25,083 nucleotides of DNA from FEN-1250 sp038237245 (GCA_038237245.1 JBBRYY010000041.1:1-25083), one strand, 5' to 3'. Positions 8,400 to 18,595 are shown, counted from the stretch's first letter. The notes: generated by a model from the sequence alone, not told the origin. Numbers and translations are program-made.

Positions 8400-8794
8400 T
8401 GCGGCGGGGACACGAGGGCGAGATTCCGGCGGACCCTCAGCTCGAGATCCGCGAGATCGATCGGCTTGGTGATGTAGTCATCCGCGCCCGTCTGAATCGC
8501 CGACTGCTTGTCGTTCCACTCGGTGAGCGCCGTGAGCATGATGATCCGGACGGTGCGGCCGTGCTCCGGGTGCTGCTTCATGAGACGGCAAACCTCCCAT
8601 CCGCTGCGCCCCGGCATGAGCACGTCGAGGAGCACGAGCAGGGGACGCGCGGCCTCGAAGAGCGCGAGCGCCTCTTCGCCATCGTGGGCGATGATCACGG
8701 GGAAGCCGCGCGACTCGAGGAGCGCGCGCACGATCTCCGCGTTGTCATCGTTGTCGTCGACGACCAGGATGGCTTGCGCGGGCGGTGTGGAAAT
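8396..8794 (-). CDS. Single-domain response regulator (receiver only), probable ATT start
   Basis: A CheY-like receiver: ILVVDDNDDN (acidic pair D13/D14), phospho-acceptor D57 in LLDVLMPG, T88 in MLTA and K110 in TKP, with no output domain (132 aa). The frame is open up to 8983, but that part runs through a 13-bp terminator hairpin (8840-8868) and into the neighbouring gene, so it is not coding. There is no in-frame ATG, GTG or TTG between the hairpin and the receiver. There is an AGGAG (complement of 8800-8804) followed 5 nt later by ATT, giving MSTPPAQAILVV. ATT initiation is known but rare (infC). The product likely passes a phosphate signal to the coupled EAL protein; this is inference from the 4-nt overlap. 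Confidence 0.85.
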   Translation of the reverse strand: MSTPPAQAILVVDDNDDNAEIVRALLESRGFPVIIAHDGEEALALFEAARPLLVLLDVLMPGRSGWEVCRLMKQHPEHGRTVRIIMLTALTEWNDKQSAIQTGADDYITKPIDLADLELRVRRNLALVSPPQ

Positions 8795-8839
8795 AGTCGC
8801 TCCTGGCCAGGCGGGCGGCGAGCTGGTGTGCCCGCCGGT

Positions 8840-8868
8840 AGTGCACGGCCGCGATGCGGCCGTGCACT
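8840..8868 (-). terminator. 13-bp perfect hairpin between the barrel gene and the response regulator
   Basis: AGTGCACGGCCGC (8840-8852), loop GAT, GCGGCCGTGCACT (8856-8868). It lies 8 nt past the stop of the outer-membrane protein gene, where a terminator is expected. No T run follows on the minus strand, so it may be a weak or Rho-assisted terminator, or an mRNA 3'-end stabiliser. Confidence 0.6.
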
Positions 8869-8876
8869 TTGAAAAG

Positions 8877-9536
8877 CTAGCGGCGCGGCGCCATGTTCGG
8901 GCGATACACCACACCGACTCCGAACGACGTGCGGCTGGGCGCGTTGCCGATTCCACCGACGGTGAGCGCAGCGGTGACGCCAACGGTCTTCGTCACATCG
9001 AGACGCGCGCCGATGTCGAAGTTGAGCTTCAGATCGGTGCCTTCGCCGGCGCAGTCACTCGCGCACACGTCGACCGACAGGCGCGGCGACACGAACGGCG
9101 TAACTGCCAGCCCGCCGGACAGCGGAAAATAGTGGCCTGCAACGACGCCGACCGGAATGCGAATGAGCGAGTAAGTGCCGAACGCGCCGTAAAGACCGCC
9201 GGTGAGCATCAAGTCGATCGGCACTTCCTGCGTCGACTTCATCAGCGTGTAGCCGAGTCCGGCACCCGCGAGAAAGAGCGTTCGGTTGCCTGGCGTCGCG
9301 AGCCCGACGTCGAAGTTCAGCATCACATCCGACGCGATCCCCTCGCGCCACTGGCCGACGAAGCTCGTGCCGTAGTCGCCGCCGCCGGCGACGAGAACCT
9401 GAAAGTCGCGCGACGTGATCGTCGGCACCTGCATCGTCGGGTAGTGCCAGGCCTGCGCGGATGCCGAGCCGGCTGCGAGAACGACGGCGGCGCAGGCGAA
9501 GGTGAACGTCTTCGCAAACAGGGAACGAGTGCTCAT
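8877..9536 (-). CDS. Small outer-membrane beta-barrel protein
   Basis: The protein has 219 aa with a signal peptide (MSTRSLFAKTFTFACAAVVL..., cleavage after GSASA). The mature part alternates Gly-rich turns with amphipathic strands (FLAGAGLGYTL, LMLTGGLYGAFGTY, DLKLNFDIGARLDV) and ends in a strand with an aromatic residue, as small OmpA/OprF-type or porin-like barrels do. A CASDC pair sits in one loop and may form a disulfide. A ribosome binding site (GAGGAAGAG) lies just before the ATG. It is the second gene of a two-barrel unit, 32 nt behind the next entry. The exact function is unknown. Confidence 0.8.
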   Translation of the reverse strand: MSTRSLFAKTFTFACAAVVLAAGSASAQAWHYPTMQVPTITSRDFQVLVAGGGDYGTSFVGQWREGIASDVMLNFDVGLATPGNRTLFLAGAGLGYTLMKSTQEVPIDLMLTGGLYGAFGTYSLIRIPVGVVAGHYFPLSGGLAVTPFVSPRLSVDVCASDCAGEGTDLKLNFDIGARLDVTKTVGVTAALTVGGIGNAPSRTSFGVGVVYRPNMAPRR

Positions 9537-9568
9537 TGCTCTTCCTCGAATTCTATGAGTGATAAGTG

Positions 9569-10300
9569 CTAGGGTTTTGCAGCTGTTGTCGAATCGGTTG
9601 CTGCTGGCCGCCGACGGCGCGGAATGGTGTCCTCCGGCGAAGCGCGCTGCAGAGCGTACGACACCCCGATCCCGAAAATTCCGCTGGTCGCGCCGATCTC
9701 GCCCTCACGGGCATTCTTGCCGGTTTCGTATCCGACGGTGACGCCCACCTGCGGGAGCACTGCAGCGTCGACGCCAACCGACACGCGAAAGAGACCGTGA
9801 TCATCAGTGGTGCCGTTTTCGCGAACGCGATTCAACGTGTAGAATGGCGAAACATAGGCGGAAATGCCACGTCCATTCTCGCCGATCGCCCTGCGATATC
9901 CCGCTGAAATTCCGGCCGGAATCTGCCAGACATTCACACCATGGAAGTTCGCGCCGCCCATTCCCACGAATGGGGCTACCCCGAACGCAGAAGCTTGATT
10001 GAGCACCGGCACCATCAGTCGCGCTCCATACGTGGCCGTCGCCGAACCATTCTTCGGATCGAGATACCCGACGCCGCCCGCAAGCTGGACGATACCGTTC
10101 ATCGGCGACCACGCCACCGCGCCGCCGTACGAGCTGTAGTCGCTGCTCGTGCCGACGTTGAGGCCGAGCGTGAAACCGCGATTCGTGAATGCATTCTGCA
10201 GCACGGGTGCGCCAAGCATCTGCGCGCGCGCTGGTGCTGCGAGCGAGAGCGCGGATGCGAGCATGACTGCGACAGCCGACAGCGAGCGAGGTGCTTTCAC
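9569..10300 (-). CDS. Outer-membrane beta-barrel protein
   Basis: The protein has 243 aa. GTG at 10300 is chosen because GGAGG (complement of 10306-10310) sits 5 nt before it; a TTG at 10312 is also in frame but overlaps that site. Signal peptide ...LSLAAPARAQ, then Gly/Tyr-rich beta strands (GFTLGLNVGTSSDYSSYGG, YGARLMVPVL, ISAYVSPFYTLNRV, GVGVTVGYETG-like segments). The C-terminal tail after the barrel is charged and Pro/Thr-rich (RRRRPAATDSTTAAKP). It resembles its downstream neighbour in size and layout, suggesting a related barrel pair. It follows the ATP synthase operon, separated only by that operon's terminator. Function unknown; envelope location is inferred. Confidence 0.8.
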   Translation of the reverse strand: MKAPRSLSAVAVMLASALSLAAPARAQMLGAPVLQNAFTNRGFTLGLNVGTSSDYSSYGGAVAWSPMNGIVQLAGGVGYLDPKNGSATATYGARLMVPVLNQASAFGVAPFVGMGGANFHGVNVWQIPAGISAGYRRAIGENGRGISAYVSPFYTLNRVRENGTTDDHGLFRVSVGVDAAVLPQVGVTVGYETGKNAREGEIGATSGIFGIGVSYALQRASPEDTIPRRRRPAATDSTTAAKP

Positions 10301-10310
10301 GAGAACCTCC

Positions 10311-10344
10311 AAAAAAAAACGCGGACCCAGCAGTGCGGCCCGCG
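10311..10344 (-). terminator. Intrinsic terminator of the F1 ATP synthase operon
   Basis: On the minus strand CGCGGGCC (10337-10344) pairs with GGTCCGCG (10320-10327, one G-U pair) around a 9-nt loop and is followed directly by nine T (10311-10319). It lies 27 nt after the atpC stop. The T tract touches the GGAGG ribosome binding site of the next gene. Confidence 0.85.
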
Positions 10345-10371
10345 CTCCTTCAATGCAATGTGCGTGCGAGG

Positions 10372-10623
10372 CTAGACGGACGTCGCTTTTTCCGTGACGA
10401 CGCGCACCTGATCGTCGACCACCTGCAGGAAGCCGCCGTCGACGGCGAAGCGCGGATTCCCTGCCGCGCCCTCCACGCGGAGCGTACCGGTACCGAGCGC
10501 CGTGATCATCGGCGCGTGCCCCGTGAGGATGCCGAGCTCGCCGTCGAAGGCGGGCGCGACTACGGAGGTCGCGTCGCCCTCGAAGAGCACCTTTTCCGGC
10601 GAGATGACCTGGACTTTCAGCAC
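10372..10623 (-). CDS. atpC: ATP synthase F1 epsilon subunit, short form
   Basis: The protein has 83 aa and is essentially only the N-terminal beta-sandwich of the epsilon subunit (LKVQVISPEKVLFEGDATSV, VVAPAFDGELGILTGHAPMI, VDGGFLQV). It stops after VRVVTEKATSV, where most bacterial epsilon subunits (~130-140 aa) continue into a two-helix C-terminal domain that can inhibit the enzyme. Short epsilon subunits are known in some lineages. The beta-sandwich binds gamma and the c-ring in the central stalk. It begins 4 nt after the atpD stop and is the last gene before a strong terminator. Confidence 0.95.
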   Translation of the reverse strand: MLKVQVISPEKVLFEGDATSVVAPAFDGELGILTGHAPMITALGTGTLRVEGAAGNPRFAVDGGFLQVVDDQVRVVTEKATSV

Positions 10624-10627
10624 GATC

Positions 10628-12046
<1,419 letters not shown>

Positions 12047-12112
12047 GATTGATTTCCAAAAGGTCAGACCGAAGCACGCGCTCCGGCGTTTGAAGCGTGG
12101 GTCGTGGGTGCG

Positions 12113-13003
12113 TCAACCGCTCAGTGCCTCTGCACCGCCGACGATCTCGGCGATCTCCTGCGTGATCTGCGCCTGACGTGCGCGGTTGTACGTGCGACGA
12201 AGATCGTTGAGAATGTCGCCCGCATTGTCCGTCGCCGCCTTCATCGCCGTTCTGCGCGCGCCCTGCTCGCCGGCGACCGTCTCGACGAGCGCGCGATACA
12301 CCGCGTTGCGCACAGTGAGTGGAAGGAGCTCCGTGAGAATCTGCTCGGCGTTCGGAAAGAGCAGATAGTCGCGCGCCGGTCCCGTGCGAACCGGCGGCGT
12401 GACGGGAAGCACGCGCTCGGCCACGGGCGGCGTCGAGAGCGGTGAGTTGTACTTCGCGTACACCACGTACACCGCGTCGAGCTTCTTCTCGATGAAGTCC
12501 TTCATCAGATCGTCGACGAGCTGCGGGCCGTGCTCCGCGAGCGGCTTGTCGCCGATGTCGATGCGCGACGTCGCGACCGGCGTGCCGACGTAGCGGAAGA
12601 AGCCGACGCCCTTGCGGCCGACGACGTGAAGCTCGGTCTGCACTCCGCCCGCCGTGAGGCGCGCGAGGAGCGAACGCGCTTCCTTGATGAGATTCGAGTT
12701 GAAGGCGCCCGCGAGTCCCTGGTTGGACGTCAGCAGGATCACCGCGGCGCGGCTCCCCGACTTCGGGAGATCGTTTTGCGCGCCATGCTCCGGCTGCCGG
12801 AGCAGTGGGAAGCGCTCGGCGAGCTCCGGCGAGTACAGATCCGAGATGACCGCCTCAAGCGCCTTCGCGTACGGGCGCGCAGCGACGACGCGGTCCTGCG
12901 CGCGCTTGAGCTTCGACGTCGCGACCATCTCCATGGAGCGCGTGATCTTCCGCGTCCCTTCGATGGACTTGATCCGTCCCTTGAGCTCGCGTCCCTGCGC
13001 CAT
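12113..13003 (-). CDS. atpG: ATP synthase F1 gamma subunit (central stalk)
   Basis: The protein has 296 aa. Conserved N-terminal coiled-coil helix (ELKGRIKSIEGTRKITRSME, then MVATSKLKRAQ) and C-terminal helix (MKAATDNAGDILNDLRRTYN, then ITQEIAEIVGGAEAL) are both present, with the Rossmann-like middle domain between (VILLTSNQGLAGAFNSN). Gamma is the rotating shaft that couples the membrane ring to the alpha3beta3 head. It starts 22 nt after the atpA stop. An insert-like proline-rich segment around LSTPPVAERVLPVTPPVRTG is present in the middle domain. Confidence 0.97.
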   Translation of the reverse strand: MAQGRELKGRIKSIEGTRKITRSMEMVATSKLKRAQDRVVAARPYAKALEAVISDLYSPELAERFPLLRQPEHGAQNDLPKSGSRAAVILLTSNQGLAGAFNSNLIKEARSLLARLTAGGVQTELHVVGRKGVGFFRYVGTPVATSRIDIGDKPLAEHGPQLVDDLMKDFIEKKLDAVYVVYAKYNSPLSTPPVAERVLPVTPPVRTGPARDYLLFPNAEQILTELLPLTVRNAVYRALVETVAGEQGARRTAMKAATDNAGDILNDLRRTYNRARQAQITQEIAEIVGGAEALSG

Positions 13004-13025
13004 GAGTCAGCTCGTGTGGTGCGAG

Positions 13026-14687
<1,662 letters not shown>

Positions 14688-14726
14688 GTCGGCAGCGGGC
14701 TATGGGGTCACGAAAATATTCGTCTG

Positions 14727-14752
14727 TAGCTTGTGAAATTTATCACAAGCTA
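14727..14752. promoter_or_regulatory. CRP/FNR-type palindrome upstream of atpA
   Basis: TAGCTTGTGA (14727-14736), six bases, TCACAAGCTA (14743-14752) is a perfect 10-bp inverted repeat. Its core TGTGA-N6-TCACA is identical to the CRP consensus half-sites. It is 40-65 nt before the atpA start codon. It is AT-rich and has no T run, so a terminator is less likely. Confidence 0.6.
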
Positions 14753-14765
14753 GCCATTCGGGCAA
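14737..14765 (-). promoter_or_regulatory. Putative atpA promoter overlapping the CRP-type site
   Basis: On the minus strand TTGCCC (14760-14765) is followed after 17 nt by TAAATT (14737-14742); each matches the sigma-70 hexamers at 4 of 6 positions. The -10 hexamer is the spacer of the palindrome at 14727-14752, so a protein bound there would compete with RNA polymerase. Confidence 0.4.
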
Positions 14766-14806
14766 GACTCGGGCTGCCCATATATCGCCCCCCTGAGCGC
14801 CTGGCG

Positions 14807-15580
14807 CTAGCCGCGGAGGAAGCGTTCGAGGAGGTCCGTGGCGCGCAGCGCCGAGAGCGCACTGGCGTGGGCGCGGACGAGGCGCTTGACGGTGGCCGAA
14901 AGCTTGGCACTCGAAGAAAAGCCGACGAGGCGCGCCACGGCGGTGAGATCGTAACCCGGATTCTTGGCGAGCTCACCGGCGGCGAGGAGTCGCACGAGGT
15001 CGAGGACGCGTTTGAGCGTGGGGGAGCCGCCGGCGGAGAAGCTCCGGCTCAGGTGCTCGCGAGTGACGCCGAGCGTGCCGGCGATTTCCGCGGTGCCGAC
15101 GGGGCGGCCAGCGCGCGCGATCGACGCGCGCCAGGCGGCCAGCTGGAGGGGCGCGGTGAGCGCGAGCGGCGTCGGCGGGGTGTGGAGGGCGGCGGCGAAG
15201 CGCGCGGAGAAGCCGTGCGCGAGGAGGACGTGGGCGAGCAGGACATCGTCGGTGCCATCGGCGAGGACGTCGGCGAAGTCGAGCTCTGCGCAGCGCGCGA
15301 TCGCGGGTGCGTCGACGGGGCGAAAGGGGGTGAGCGCCACGAAGGGGATGCTCGGATATTCGCGCGCCAGCTCGGCGGGAGCGTGGCCGTCGCCATCGGA
15401 GGCGACCTCGACGAGCGCGCTATCGACGAAGTGCGTGCGAAAGGCGTTGGCGAAATCGTGCTCCGTGCGCACGAGGACGCCGCGGCGATGGATGCGGACG
15501 AGAGTCGCGCGAATGCGAGCGCGCGTGTGCTCACGGGTGACATAGGCGAGGATGACCGCCTCTCGCGCGGGCGCAATCAT
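14807..15580 (-). CDS. AraC-type HTH regulator with receiver-like N-terminal domain
   Basis: The frame is open to 15922, but ATG at 15580 is preferred (257 aa) because it overlaps the Nudix stop by one base (TGATG) and the upstream part is antisense-like Arg-rich text. The N-terminal ~125 residues resemble a receiver fold (AVILAYVTREHTRARIRATL, PSIPFVALTPF, LDFADVLADGTDDVL) but lack the acidic phosphorylation pocket and the TKP lysine motif. The C-terminal ~100 residues are an AraC double helix-turn-helix: VGTAEIAGTLGVTREHLSRSF, then YDLTAVARLVGFSSSAKLSA. Likely a transcription factor whose signal input is not phosphorylation. Target genes are unknown; it is last in a unit with the Nudix and MlaF-type genes. 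Confidence 0.75.
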   Translation of the reverse strand: MIAPAREAVILAYVTREHTRARIRATLVRIHRRGVLVRTEHDFANAFRTHFVDSALVEVASDGDGHAPAELAREYPSIPFVALTPFRPVDAPAIARCAELDFADVLADGTDDVLLAHVLLAHGFSARFAAALHTPPTPLALTAPLQLAAWRASIARAGRPVGTAEIAGTLGVTREHLSRSFSAGGSPTLKRVLDLVRLLAAGELAKNPGYDLTAVARLVGFSSSAKLSATVKRLVRAHASALSALRATDLLERFLRG

Positions 15581-16026
15581 CAATGCGCGAGCGGCGCGCC
15601 GCCGACCGTCTCCGCAGCGCGTTGCAGCACCTCGCGCGCATTGGCGTACGAGATGATCGCGAGCGCCTCGTCGATCGGCACCCACTTGCACGCGGTGATC
15701 CCCTCTTCGCGCTGCGGGCTCGTTGCGGCGTTCTCGGATTCCATCAGAAAGAAGTGGCAGACCTTGTGGATCAGCTTCCCGCGAAAGCGAAAGTGCCAAT
15801 CGATGGTGGCGAGCTCGCTGCGAACGACGAGATCGGTGAGCCCCGTCTCCTCGGAGACTTCGCGCAGTGCGGCCGCTTCCGGGAGCTCGCCCTTCTCGAG
15901 ATGCCCCTTGGGAAAGCCCCAATTGCGATAGCTGTCGCGGATGAGCAGAAAGAGCGGACGGCCGTCTTCGACGCGATAAACGACTCCGCCGGCGGAGACT
16001 TCGCGGTTGGCGCGCGAGCGCGTCAC
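15580..16026 (-). CDS. Nudix hydrolase (Ap4A/MutT-like)
   Basis: The protein has 148 aa. It carries a complete Nudix box at residues 41-63: GHLEKGE, seven residues, then REVSEETGL, with all catalytic glutamates. The preceding NWGFPKGH is typical of the dinucleoside-polyphosphate (Ap4A) hydrolase branch, and W.HFRFRGKLIHKVCHFFL follows. Such enzymes cleave nucleoside diphosphates linked to another moiety; the exact substrate cannot be read from sequence. The start is a GTG only 4 nt after the ABC ATPase stop with no clear ribosome binding site, so translation is probably coupled. The stop overlaps the start of the AraC-type gene. Confidence 0.93.
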   Translation of the reverse strand: MTRSRANREVSAGGVVYRVEDGRPLFLLIRDSYRNWGFPKGHLEKGELPEAAALREVSEETGLTDLVVRSELATIDWHFRFRGKLIHKVCHFFLMESENAATSPQREEGITACKWVPIDEALAIISYANAREVLQRAAETVGGAPLAH

Positions 16027-16030
16027 GACG

Positions 16031-16801
16031 CTAGCCGCGCGCGCTTGCGGGGACGCCGGACATCTCGACTTCGTTCAGCGTCGCGCGTCCCTCGATGAAT
16101 TGCCGCACCACGGGATCCTTCGTGTTCCTGATCTCCTCGACCGTGCCGACCTGGCGCACTTTCCCATCGTACAGCATCGCGATCCGCGAGCCGATGGAGT
16201 ACGCGCTCCGCATGTCGTGCGTGATGACGACGCTTGTGACGCCGAGTTGTTTGCGCATGCGGATCATGAGCTCGTCGATGACGGCGCTGGTGACCGGATC
16301 GAGGCCCGTGGTGGGCTCATCGTAGAGGATGTACTTCGGGCGGAGGGCGATGGCGCGCGCTATTCCGACGCGCTTGCGCATGCCGCCGGAGAGCTCGGCC
16401 GGAAAGCGTGTCTCGGTGTCGGGGAGATCGACGAGGCGAAGCGCTTCGCTCACGCGCTCGCGGATCTCATCGTCCTTCATCTCGAGCTTGCGAAGTCCCA
16501 TGGCGACGTTGTCGCCGATGGTCATCGAGTCGAAGAGGGCGGCGAACTGAAAGACGTAGCCGATCTTCGCGCGGAGCGCGTAGAGCTCGCGGCGGGGTAG
16601 ATTCGGGACGTCCTGGCCATCGACAAGGACGGTGCCCGAGTCCGGCTCGAGGAGGCCGACGATGTGCTTGATGGCGACCGATTTGCCGGTTCCGGAGTAG
16701 CCGATGACCACCATCGTCTCGCCTTCCATCACATCGAGCGAGAAGCCCTGGAGGACTTTCTTGTCGCCGAAGGCCTTGTAGACGTCTTGCAGCTTGATCA
16801 T
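16031..16801 (-). CDS. MlaF-type ABC transporter ATP-binding protein
   Basis: The frame is open far upstream; ATG at 16801 gives MIKLQDVYKAFGDKKVLQGF, a normal ABC start (256 aa). ATG at 16825 is an alternative, and neither has a clear ribosome binding site. Walker A GYSGTGKS (34-41), Q-loop Q85, signature LSGGMR (137-142), Walker B YILYDEP (157-163), D-loop GLD, and H-loop ITHDM are all present, so it should be an active ATPase. LSGGMRKRVGIARAIA and the overall length fit the MlaF/Ttg2A branch, which powers phospholipid transport between the membranes of diderms. No permease (MlaE) or substrate-binding (MlaD) gene is adjacent; they would have to be elsewhere. It is first in a unit with the Nudix and AraC-type genes. 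Confidence 0.92.
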   Translation of the reverse strand: MIKLQDVYKAFGDKKVLQGFSLDVMEGETMVVIGYSGTGKSVAIKHIVGLLEPDSGTVLVDGQDVPNLPRRELYALRAKIGYVFQFAALFDSMTIGDNVAMGLRKLEMKDDEIRERVSEALRLVDLPDTETRFPAELSGGMRKRVGIARAIALRPKYILYDEPTTGLDPVTSAVIDELMIRMRKQLGVTSVVITHDMRSAYSIGSRIAMLYDGKVRQVGTVEEIRNTKDPVVRQFIEGRATLNEVEMSGVPASARG

Positions 16802-16997
16802 TCGGAAATGTGCCGCAATCGACATTGTCGGGCAACGACCGGGGGCGCACCGCTTCGAACGATTGTGAGACCAGCGGGTATGGATGCGGTCGAGCTGCAG
16901 GCGCCGCACCCCTCGACAACGATGGCGACATGCCATTCGTTTTAAGCACGGCTCGCGACGACACGCTCGTCTCGGGACTTCCCCCATTCCACCACGC

Positions 16998-18536
16998 ATG
17001 CGCCGACTCGCTTCTCTCGCGCTTCTCATCGCCGTCGCCTCACCGCTGCGCGCGCAGATCATCCATCGCATCGGCAAGCCGACCGCCGATACGACTCAGA
17101 CGACGCGTCCGGTCGAGGTGCCGCATCGCACGCTGGCGCCCGAGGGACATCCAACGCTCTCCGGGATCGTCTACGACAGCCTCCACGACGAGCCCGTTCG
17201 TGGAGCGACGGTGGTCATCGCGGGGTCGACGCACCAGGCGGTGTCGGACTCGAACGGCGCCTACCACTTCTCCGTCGACAGTTTGCCGGAGGGCACGGTG
17301 GTCGTCGGTTTCTTCATGCCCGGGATGGACTCGCTCGGCATCACGCCGCCAGCGCGTCAGATCGTGATCCGGCATGGCGAATCGGCGGTGCTCGATCTCG
17401 GGACGCCGTCGATGCGAACGATACTCCGCGTCATCTGCCGCGACAGCGCCACGGAGGGGCACGGGTTGATGATGGGTGTGGTGCGCAACGCGGACACCGA
17501 TCAGCCGCTGGTGGGCGCGCTCGTCGTGGTGATGTGGACAGAGATGAACATCGGGGCGACATCGCTAGCGAAGCTGCCGAAGGCCGTTCACACGACCGTG
17601 AACGACAAGGGTGCCTACCGCGTGTGCGGCGTTCCCAACGGCGTTGCACTGCGCGCACAGGCGCGGCTTGGTACGAAGGCGAGTGGATTCATCGATGTCA
17701 CGATGCCGCCCGGGGGCGTGCTGCAGCGCGACTTTCTCGTCGGTGAACGGATCGTCGCAAGAGCGGCGCCCCCTCCCGACACCGGCGCGCAGCGGACGCC
17801 GCCGGCTGCTCCAGCGAAGGCTCTCGGCACGGCGCAGCTGAACGGCACGGTGCTGGGTGCGGATGGGAAGCCGCTCGAAGGGGCGCAGGTGTATCTCGTC
17901 GGCACAGCGATCGGCGCACGCGCCGATTCACGCGGTGCCTTCCGGCTTGGCGGGTTGCCCGCGGGGACGCAGACTGTCGAGGTGCGGCTACTCTCCTATG
18001 CGCCGCAGCGCTTCACCGTCGATCTCTCCCCCGCGCGGGAGAGCAGGCTCGCTGCCGTGCTCGACACGCGCGCGAATGTGCTCGGCGAGGTGAGGGTCGA
18101 AGCGAAGGCGGGGAGTACGATCCCCGGATTCGATGCGCGAGCGAAGCGCGGAATGGGGGCCTTCATCACGCGCGACGACATCGAGAAGCGCCAGTCGATT
18201 CTGACGACTGATCTGTTTCGGACGATCCCGGGACTGAACGTCGCATTCGACGGGACGAACTACACCGTGCAGTCGGCGCGCGCCGGCAACATGAGCTGTC
18301 CGATGCAGTGGTATCTCGACGGAGCACCCTTCGACAATTCGGACAACTCGTTCGATCAGATGATTCGGCCGGATGATATCGAGGCGATCGAGGTCTACAA
18401 GAGCGCAAGCGAGGTGCCCGTGCAGTTTCAGGGAAAGAATGCGTCGTGCGGAACCATTCTCGTGTGGACGAAGCGCGCGGCGACCGGGAGAACGAAGGCT
18501 GCGAAGGCGGCAGCAGAGAAGAACAAGAATCCGTAG
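16998..18536 (+). CDS. Secreted protein with three carboxypeptidase-regulatory domains and a barrel-less TonB plug
   Basis: The protein has 512 aa from ATG 16998, which begins a signal peptide (MRRLASLALLIAVASPLRAQ); the open frame to 16884 is discarded. Three carboxypeptidase-regulatory-like beta-sandwich domains start near residues 54 (LSGIVYDSLHDEPVRGATV), 157 (MGVVRNADTDQPLVGALV) and 281 (LNGTVLGADGKPLEGAQV). A TonB-plug-like domain follows (~384-495: FITRDDIEKRQSILTTDLFR, MQWYLDGAPFD, DDIEAIEVYKS), and then a short Lys/Ala-rich tail replaces the beta-barrel. Two cysteines (SCPMQW and SCGTILVW) flank the plug core and may form a disulfide. Function unknown; it may be a periplasmic or surface adaptor, but this is inference. 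Divergent from the ABC ATPase gene; the gap 16826-16997 shows no clear site. Confidence 0.85.
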   Translation: MRRLASLALLIAVASPLRAQIIHRIGKPTADTTQTTRPVEVPHRTLAPEGHPTLSGIVYDSLHDEPVRGATVVIAGSTHQAVSDSNGAYHFSVDSLPEGTVVVGFFMPGMDSLGITPPARQIVIRHGESAVLDLGTPSMRTILRVICRDSATEGHGLMMGVVRNADTDQPLVGALVVVMWTEMNIGATSLAKLPKAVHTTVNDKGAYRVCGVPNGVALRAQARLGTKASGFIDVTMPPGGVLQRDFLVGERIVARAAPPPDTGAQRTPPAAPAKALGTAQLNGTVLGADGKPLEGAQVYLVGTAIGARADSRGAFRLGGLPAGTQTVEVRLLSYAPQRFTVDLSPARESRLAAVLDTRANVLGEVRVEAKAGSTIPGFDARAKRGMGAFITRDDIEKRQSILTTDLFRTIPGLNVAFDGTNYTVQSARAGNMSCPMQWYLDGAPFDNSDNSFDQMIRPDDIEAIEVYKSASEVPVQFQGKNASCGTILVWTKRAATGRTKAAKAAAEKNKNP

Positions 18537-18560
18537 CGGCACAGCATAGCGCGATACGAA

Positions 18561-18595
18561 ACGGCCCCGCGACCGAAGATCGGTCGCGGGGCCGT
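18561..18595. terminator. 16-bp perfect hairpin, shared terminator of convergent genes
   Basis: ACGGCCCCGCGACCGA (18561-18576), loop AGA, TCGGTCGCGGGGCCGT (18580-18595). It lies between the stop of the plug protein (18536) and the stop of the sigma factor (18617), so it can serve both. T-rich flanks are short: GTTCGTTCTGG on the plus side and TTTCGT on the minus side. Confidence 0.75.

Noticed and set aside
8795..8983. Extended N terminus of the response regulator
   Set aside because: It would translate a terminator hairpin and the end of the neighbouring barrel gene in another frame, and is Arg/Ser-rich without domain character.
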